Shown in pieces: positions 6,601 through 10,507 of a stretch of 10,507 nucleotides of DNA. Both the position numbers and the translations under genes were made by a program. Each line of letters starts with the position of its first letter. Position 1 is the first letter of the stretch. Source of the DNA: Candidatus Rokuibacteriota bacterium. Lineage in GTDB: Bacteria > Methylomirabilota > Methylomirabilia > Rokubacteriales > CSP1-6. The stretch lies in assembly GCA_016201645.1 (NCBI GenBank), contig JACQCL010000052.1:1-10507 (forward strand), in the 5' to 3' direction. The notes beneath the pieces were generated by a model that did not search any database, was not told the origin of the DNA, and was given only the letters and a program-made list of their open reading frames with translations.

Positions 6601-7805
6601 TTCCGACCGTCCTCAGCTCGCTGCGACAGCTCGGCCGCGAGGACCTCGCGCGGCAGCTGGTCGAGCGAACCACGAGGGCGCTTTCCGAGCCCGAAGGGAA
6701 ATTCCGACTAAAGGCAGCCCAGGGCCTGACGCTTTCGCTCCTAACGGTGGATGAGGAAACCAGCGACTGGCTCCTGGGCCAGGTGCTTGAACCGCTCTCA
6801 GCGGCGGCGCGGAAAGAGACACAGCCCGAGGCGTTCCGGGGTGAGGTGGAGCTCGCAGCCGACATTCTGAAGCGCTTCCTGCGCGCCGGGGATCTTCCGC
6901 GGGGGATCCCTCTCGCCGAGGCCCTGGGCGCGAGCCCTCCCGGCCGGCGTGATCCTGAGAAGTGCACGGAAACCCTCAGGGGCCTCGTGGATGCCCTGGC
7001 AGCAGGTCGGGCGTTCGAGCCCGTTCTGAAGGCGTTGAAGGATCCTGATCCGACCCGGCAACGGCAGGGCAGTGCGCTCCTCGCGGGGCTCGGGGCGGGA
7101 GCGGTGCCATTCCTAGTGAGGCTGATCCTCGAAGGCGGTGACGAGGAGATCGCTCGCCCGGCCGCCGCGCTCCTCCGAGCTCAGGGGGATTCAAGCGTCC
7201 GCCTCCTCACTCAGGGGCTTGGGCCCAAGGCGCCCCTCGAGGAGGTGTGCAGGATCGTGGCCGTGCTCGACATCGTCGCGCCAGCCTTGGGAAGCGAGTT
7301 CCTCTTTCTGCTGGCGCATCCCGAGGTCGAGGTCCGGGCGGAGATGGCGCAAGCGCTCACCCGGGTGTCACGGGAACACGCCGTGCGATTCCTCGGACAG
7401 GCCCTGGGCCAGCCAAAGCCCGGCGTGGCGCTCGGAGCCCTCGAGTGCGTGCGCGGGCTTCGCATGGTCGAGCTCCTGGACTCCGTGGTCGGCCTTCTCG
7501 ACAGCCCGCCAAACCAGCACGTGCTGCGAGTCGCGTGCCTCTGCCTGGGTCGGTTGAAGGACCCTCGGGCGGTGCCTTCGCTCCTTCAGATCCTCCAGCG
7601 GCGGCCACGGTTCTTCGGTCTCCGAAAGGGAGTACCCGAAGGGATCCGCGCGACCGCCGCTCGCTCACTCGGAGAGCTCCAGCTCCCCGAAGCGAAGCTC
7701 GCGCTGGAGGCGGCGCTGAAGGACCCCGGCAAGACGGTCCGCTCGGCGGCCCGCCTGGCGCTCCTGAGAGTCCAGCAGCAACTTGAGCCCAAGGGAAAGC
7801 CATGA
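3615..7805 (+). CDS. GGDEF - STAND/AAA_16 ATPase - duplicated LYPP domain - HEAT-like signalling protein
   Basis: A 1396-residue soluble multidomain protein with no signal peptide or membrane segment. A GGDEF domain (about 14-175) carries 'DELTGLYNRR' (16-25), 'LDVDGFKQIND' (50-60), 'GHLDGD' (63-68) and 'RFAGDEF' (90-96). The first Gly of GGDEF is Ala, but the Mg and guanine-contacting positions look intact, and no RxxD inhibitory site precedes it. A STAND/AAA_16-like ATPase follows (about 195-615), with Walker A 'AHRGVGKT' (225-232), Walker B 'LLFLDDLHF' (338-346), 'GIPLFVEETLKGLI' (440-453), and a helical segment like those in cyclase- or LuxR-linked ATPases. Next come two copies of an alpha/beta domain (about 650-795 and 810-955), then HEAT-like helices to the end. 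Likely role: makes or senses c-di-GMP under ATPase control; ligand unknown. ATG 3615 or GTG 3618 may be the start: a GGGA at 3609-3612 is better spaced for GTG, and an in-frame TAG at 3558 blocks an earlier start. Confidence 0.9.
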   Translation: MVISGIREASRLIFVDELTGLYNRRFMRQYLRERLDQLALNRTPLTVIMLDVDGFKQINDTYGHLDGDVVLKRLGELLRALLPANAYAIRFAGDEFFAFLEGVNASEGVRVAEGIRERVNTEPFVTEKVPNGIPVRISLGVAAYPEDAPTPSELIEAADQALYRSKRAGKNCVSRAGGWALPLEVEVLKRFPCPRFVGRDDALAELERPLSPDAQRKNRFLLVEAHRGVGKTRLLLELMRRASERGLTCLFGRCLDAERAIPYSSLTSILSDYLGRDPQLVEAARARLPRATVKELGIIPPLATAGEAPEPLAPEDRRSLLFHAMGDLLSLLSDKAPLLFLDDLHFVDEASLEVLYRLLDRDEGKLVVYAAAQSEVLAQKEGTPLPLVRLFTLLQKSPNFLRVTLGSLPREHVSEMVTGILERHTPSSAFFERLCDASEGIPLFVEETLKGLITKGALKASDGVWNLDAVEPEAVPASLEAAVLGGLEALDREIHTMISKAAVVGPHVDVTLLAGVLGKDPGETLKLVDRGKKHRVFEEPGPLADEDEVRFLSQCFQQIVYSHMDYDDRRQTHRVVGEVTERLAGPQVEQVLGPLAYHFERSDDAAKGEFYRRRVQEVSSQLFSAAEIARELSLKVGAGETAPPLDEQTWPLADRFVRALTVAVKNMRVYPAGSQLVVQGVAGVTTTLLELLKRVEAVTFAEESQTLQINGEPIESTGLLPFAHDLLRIYADHGIRRCTFERGTTAGEVTGFLKILSGPPQGLQSEVAYWDNRLKSEGIGHVRVFPVIFLATGEGRRVWRQEQKEARLEDATLALVRDVLRALATAVDNIRLYPPESQLITLSLDQLERQAQSLFTRIPSLTVALTEGTIVVNATRPNPRLFGITIEILERLMEDCGLTSLTIRRGATREQLRVFLTHLAQPPEQARRAPAFWRDLLEGGGISTIEVGTRLYAAAARLEEAAVAELSEAELTFQRVAQWLKEPLATFLDREIQEQIPTVLSSLRQLGREDLARQLVERTTRALSEPEGKFRLKAAQGLTLSLLTVDEETSDWLLGQVLEPLSAAARKETQPEAFRGEVELAADILKRFLRAGDLPRGIPLAEALGASPPGRRDPEKCTETLRGLVDALAAGRAFEPVLKALKDPDPTRQRQGSALLAGLGAGAVPFLVRLILEGGDEEIARPAAALLRAQGDSSVRLLTQGLGPKAPLEEVCRIVAVLDIVAPALGSEFLFLLAHPEVEVRAEMAQALTRVSREHAVRFLGQALGQPKPGVALGALECVRGLRMVELLDSVVGLLDSPPNQHVLRVACLCLGRLKDPRAVPSLLQILQRRPRFFGLRKGVPEGIRATAARSLGELQLPEAKLALEAALKDPGKTVRSAARLALLRVQQQLEPKGKP
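5562..5999 (+). other. LYPP-type domain, copy 1, in the first GGDEF-ATPase protein
   Basis: Residues about 650-795 of the 1396-aa protein. Landmarks: 'AVKNMRVYPAGSQL' (663-676), a beta-like 'AVTF...TLQINGEPI' stretch (697-714), 'GIRRCTFERGTT' (734-745) and 'ILSGPPQ' (755-761). The same landmarks recur 163 residues later. I recall similar 'YP' domains beside HD-GYP or HEAT modules in deltaproteobacterial signalling proteins, but I know no assigned function. Confidence 0.7.
6042..6479 (+). other. LYPP-type domain, copy 2, in the first GGDEF-ATPase protein
   Basis: Residues about 810-955. 'AVDNIRLYPPESQL' (826-839) aligns with copy 1, followed by 'LTVALTEGTIVVN' (861-873), 'GLTSLTIRRGAT' (897-908) and 'HLAQPPE' (918-924). 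The matched order and spacing show an internal duplication of about 163 residues. The copies have clearly diverged, so it is an old duplication, not a recent DNA repeat. Confidence 0.7.
6987..7784 (+). other. HEAT-like helical repeat tail of the first GGDEF-ATPase protein
   Basis: Residues about 1125-1390 consist of successive amphipathic helix pairs with HEAT-like cores, for example 'PEVEVRAEMAQAL' (1236-1248), 'LKDPRAVPSLLQIL' (1314-1327), 'GIRATAARSLGEL' (1343-1355) and 'KTVRSAARLALLRV' (1373-1386). Such tails usually form curved protein-binding scaffolds. The boundary with the preceding helical region (about 970-1125) is unclear. Confidence 0.65.
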
Positions 7806-10507
7806 CCCTCCCGTTCCGCGATCCCACGAAGCTCCTGTTCCTCGATCGCGTGACCCAGCTCTACAACTGGTGGTTCATGGCCCAGTACTTGAAGGATCGA
7901 TTTGACTGGCTCGCCTCCCAGAAGGTTCCGCTCTCGGTGATCCTCCTCGACCTCGATGACTTCAGGCAGGTCAACGACACGCACGGGCGTCTCGCGGGGG
8001 ACGTCGTCCTCAGGCAGGTAGGCGACCTCCTCCAGGAGGGGCGCAGGAGGGGTGGATATGCGGTCCGTTACGCGGGAGACGAGTTTTTCGTCTTCCTGGA
8101 GGGAGTAGAGGTTGATCGCTCGATGGCCGTCGCCGAAGAGATCCGGGCTCGGATCGCCTCCGAGCCCATCCGAGTTGCCCACGCGCCGGGCGGGATCCCC
8201 GTCCACGCCAGCTTCGGGGTCGCGTCGTCCCCGGTCGAGGCCCAGACCGCATCCGGCCTGATCGAAAAAACGCGCCGCGCGCTGGCTCATGCCAAGCGGC
8301 TGGGCAAGAACCGCGTCAGTCGGGACGTGGGCGAGCGGCCCCCCACCGAGAAGGAGGCGCTGCGCCAACTTCACCGCCCCCGCCTCCTGGGCAGGATCCG
8401 AGAGCAGGAGCTCTTCAAGAAGCTCTTTGAGGAGGCCCCCGCCGGACGGAATCGTTTAGTCCTGATCGACGGGGAACACGGCATGGGGAAGAGCCGCCTC
8501 CTGGCAGAGTTGCCGGGGCTCGCCCGCACCGCTGGACTCAAGTTCCTCCAGGCAGGATGTCTGGCTCAGAACCGGGCTGTCCCCTACAGCACCCTGACGC
8601 CGCCGATCCAGGAGTACTTCGACCGCTCTCCCGAGTTGGTCGCGCCGGTCGCCGCCAGGCTCTCCGGACCCAAGCTCGCAGCGTTGGGATCGGTGCTCCC
8701 CGTTCTCACACCGAGCATAGGGCAAGCCGATGCGATCCCGGCGCCCGAGCGCCGGCGCCAGCTCTTTCATGGAATCTTGGATCTGCTCTGCGTGATCTCG
8801 GAGGCCGGCCCCCTGCTGCTGCTGCTGGAAAATCTCGACTGGGCTGACGAAGCAACCCTCGAAGCGTTTCTGCACCTGCTGAGCCGGGAGGACGGCAGGG
8901 TCATCGTGTGCGCCACGGCGGTGCTCGACCGCCGCGAAGAACTGGAGGTGGACTCCAAGTTTCGCTCACTCCCGAGTTTCCTCTCCTATTTCCAGGCCTC
9001 CCCCCGGTTCCAGCGCGTGAGCCTCTCGCCGCTGACGTTCCTGGACGTCGGGGAGCTGGGGACCGAGGTCCTTCGTCACTCGATCCCGGCACGCTTTCAC
9101 CAGCTTCTGTTCCAGGTGAGCCGGGGCGTCCCGTTGCTGGTGGAAGAAACGCTGAAGGGGCTCATCACGCGCGGGGTCCTCCGACACGAGGAGGGCGCGT
9201 GGAGCTTCGATCAGGTGACCCCCGAGGACTTCCCGGCCTCAGGAGACGAGGCGATTGCCCGGCGGCTTGAGAATCTGGACCCGGAAACCCTCGGGGTTGT
9301 CTCGGAAGCCTCCATCATCGGCCCCGACATGGACCTCCCCGTGCTGGCGGAAGTCCTGGGGCAGGATCCGGGGGAAACCCTGGACATCGTGGACCGCGGG
9401 CGGCGCCACGGCCTCTTCGAGCGGGTCGATCCCGCTGGCGACGCCGGAGAGATCCGGTTCACGAACGAGCGGTTCCGGGAAATGGTGTACGACGGCCTCG
9501 ACGAGAACCGACGCCGCCAGACCCACCGGAGGGTGGCCCAGGTCTATGAGAGCCTGGCGAGTCCCGAGGCGACCGAGGCCGTCGGGCCGATTGCCTATCA
9601 CTTTGAGCGCTCTGACGACATGGGCAAGGCCAGCTTCTACCGCGAAAAGCTCCACGCGCTCCGGGACTGGCTCTTTTCCCTGGCTGACGTGGGAGAGCCC
9701 GGCAGCGGTGAGGGTGGGCGCGGAACGGGCACCGGCGGCGAGGGGACCGGCGGCGGGGAGGGTGGGGAGGTCGGCACCGTCAAGGTGCGGATCCAGGAGG
9801 CCTCCCAGCGCTTTGAGGAGGCCGAGGTCCCGGTGGCCGTGCAATTCAGCAAGACCTTCACACTCGCGTGCAAGAACATGCGGGTCTTTCCCGAGGGAAG
9901 TCAGCTCGTGCGGGAGGAGGTGGCCGCCGCCAGCACGTCCTTGCTTCGCCTGCTGGAGCGCCTTGAAGCAGTCACGCTGGCAGAGCAGCGCGGGGCGCTC
10001 GTGGCGAACGGCCAGGCCATTGAGGGCAAAGCCCTCGGGACGCTCGCCCAGGATCTCCTCCGCCTCTTCAGGGAGCACGGGATTCGCAGCCTCACCTTCG
10101 TTCGCGGGGTGATCGACGACGAGGTAGAGGAGACCGTGAGGATCCTGAGCGGCCCGCCCCAGAAGATTCCGCCGGAGATCGCCCAGTGGGAGAAGCTGTT
10201 GGCATCGCGCGGGATCATGCACCTCGGCGTGTTGCCCGCCATCTACCTGGCGACCGCAAAGCTAGCCGCCGGCGGGCGCGAGAGGGAGACGCGGCTCGAC
10301 GAAGAGGATATGCGACTGTCGGCGGAGGTCTTCCGTTCCCTGGCAGGCGCGGTGGACAACCTCCGGTTGTACCCCCCGGAGAACGAGCTGAACGTCGCGC
10401 TCCAGGAGCGCCTCGAGCGCCAGGCCCAGGCTCTCCTCGAGCGCGTCCCCACGGTCACGCTCGCGCTGGCCGATGACAACATCGTGATCAACGGCATCCG
10501 GCCGCAC
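7802..10507 (+). CDS. Second GGDEF - STAND/AAA_16 ATPase - LYPP protein (3' truncated paralogue)
   Basis: The frame is open from ATG 7802 to the window end (902 codons, no stop), so the protein is partial. It starts in an ATGA overlap with the upstream gene, behind AGGGA at 7792-7796. It is collinear with the first protein: GGDEF (about 12-174), ATPase (about 193-620), a Gly-rich linker (631-658), LYPP copy 1 (about 676-818) and the start of copy 2 (from about 835). The GGDEF domain is eroded: 'VTQLYNWWF' replaces LTGLYNRRF and 'GRLAGD' replaces GHxxGD. 'LDLDDFRQVND' and 'RYAGDEF' (89-95) remain, and there is no RxxD site. Walker A is perfect, 'GEHGMGKS' (224-231), but Walker B reads 'LLLLENLDW', with Glu-Asn for Asp-Asp. 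This is the reverse of its neighbour, whose Walker A lacks the first Gly. The two probably form a hetero-oligomer or arose as a specialised duplicate pair. Ligand and output are unknown. Confidence 0.9.
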   Translation, partial: MTLPFRDPTKLLFLDRVTQLYNWWFMAQYLKDRFDWLASQKVPLSVILLDLDDFRQVNDTHGRLAGDVVLRQVGDLLQEGRRRGGYAVRYAGDEFFVFLEGVEVDRSMAVAEEIRARIASEPIRVAHAPGGIPVHASFGVASSPVEAQTASGLIEKTRRALAHAKRLGKNRVSRDVGERPPTEKEALRQLHRPRLLGRIREQELFKKLFEEAPAGRNRLVLIDGEHGMGKSRLLAELPGLARTAGLKFLQAGCLAQNRAVPYSTLTPPIQEYFDRSPELVAPVAARLSGPKLAALGSVLPVLTPSIGQADAIPAPERRRQLFHGILDLLCVISEAGPLLLLLENLDWADEATLEAFLHLLSREDGRVIVCATAVLDRREELEVDSKFRSLPSFLSYFQASPRFQRVSLSPLTFLDVGELGTEVLRHSIPARFHQLLFQVSRGVPLLVEETLKGLITRGVLRHEEGAWSFDQVTPEDFPASGDEAIARRLENLDPETLGVVSEASIIGPDMDLPVLAEVLGQDPGETLDIVDRGRRHGLFERVDPAGDAGEIRFTNERFREMVYDGLDENRRRQTHRRVAQVYESLASPEATEAVGPIAYHFERSDDMGKASFYREKLHALRDWLFSLADVGEPGSGEGGRGTGTGGEGTGGGEGGEVGTVKVRIQEASQRFEEAEVPVAVQFSKTFTLACKNMRVFPEGSQLVREEVAAASTSLLRLLERLEAVTLAEQRGALVANGQAIEGKALGTLAQDLLRLFREHGIRSLTFVRGVIDDEVEETVRILSGPPQKIPPEIAQWEKLLASRGIMHLGVLPAIYLATAKLAAGGRERETRLDEEDMRLSAEVFRSLAGAVDNLRLYPPENELNVALQERLERQAQALLERVPTVTLALADDNIVINGIRPH
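9692..9775 (+). other. Glycine-rich linker in the second GGDEF-ATPase protein
   Basis: Codons 631-658 encode a Gly/Glu/Thr/Ser-rich stretch ('GEGGRGTGTGGEGTGGGEGG' at 635-654) between the ATPase module and the first LYPP domain. It has no counterpart in the upstream paralogue, where 'KVGAGETAPPL' joins the same modules. It is probably a flexible hinge. The coding strand is very G-rich here. Confidence 0.75.
9827..10255 (+). other. LYPP-type domain, copy 1, in the second GGDEF-ATPase protein
   Basis: Residues about 676-818. 'ACKNMRVFPEGSQL' (689-702), 'LVANGQAI' (733-740), 'GIRSLTFVRGV' (760-770) and 'ILSGPPQ' (781-787) match copy 1 of the upstream paralogue almost position for position, so the domain was already duplicated before the gene pair formed. 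A second copy begins at about 10304 with 'AVDNLRLYPPENEL' and is cut by the window end. Confidence 0.7.

Noticed and set aside
5561..6754. A 397-codon alternate-frame open frame inside the first GGDEF-ATPase gene
   Set aside because: It is an Arg/Gly/Pro-rich shadow in the +2 frame; the real frame runs unbroken through this stretch with repeated domains.
9239..10222. A 327-codon antisense open frame opposite the second GGDEF-ATPase gene
   Set aside because: It is a shadow of the 902-codon + strand frame, which aligns collinearly with its paralogue.

Overview
The window is GC-rich throughout, with strong G/C preference at third codon positions. Almost all of it is coding, and every gene is on the + strand. 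It reads as bacterial chromosome. No transposase, phage, plasmid, CRISPR, tRNA or rRNA signal was seen. The mix (LUD/Lut genes, DUF2203, a two-gene MetE-like pair, giant GGDEF-ATPase signalling proteins, a sigma-54-type promoter) would suit an environmental lineage such as Methylomirabilota/Rokubacteria or a deltaproteobacterial-type group. That placement is inference from gene content only.

Region 1 (1-3362) is a tight five-gene operon. It holds the 3' end of a LutB-like iron-sulfur protein gene, a complete lutC-type LUD-domain gene, a DUF2203 gene, and two MetE-like genes. Gaps are 2, 10 and 1 bases, then a 4-base ATGA overlap. The first MetE-like protein resembles the N-terminal half of cobalamin-independent methionine synthase and the second resembles the catalytic C-terminal half. 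By eye each lacks a different part of the canonical His-Cys-Glu-Cys zinc set: the first reads H-S-D-C and the second H-C-A-C. They may act as a two-subunit methyltransferase or serve a variant reaction.

Region 2 (3363-3614) is a 252-base intergenic stretch. It carries a strong match to a sigma-54 (-24/-12) promoter at 3516-3531 and an 8-bp inverted repeat just upstream. No convincing terminator was seen between the two operons.

Region 3 (3615-10507) holds two tandem, translationally coupled paralogues of large multidomain signalling proteins. The first is 1396 aa and complete; the second runs off the window after 902 codons. Their shared order is an N-terminal GGDEF domain (AGDEF in both), a STAND/AAA_16-type ATPase module like those usually fused to class III adenylate cyclases or LuxR/MalT-type regulators, and a duplicated alpha/beta domain of about 150 residues marked by 'RLYPP/RVYP'. 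The first protein ends in a HEAT-like helical tail. The first keeps near-canonical GGDEF signatures. The second has eroded ones (NWW for NRR, GRLAGD for GHxxGD, E-N for the Walker B D-D) but a textbook Walker A, suggesting a catalytic/regulatory partner pair. This sigma-54-linked GGDEF-STAND-LYPP pair is the best candidate here for an undescribed signalling system.
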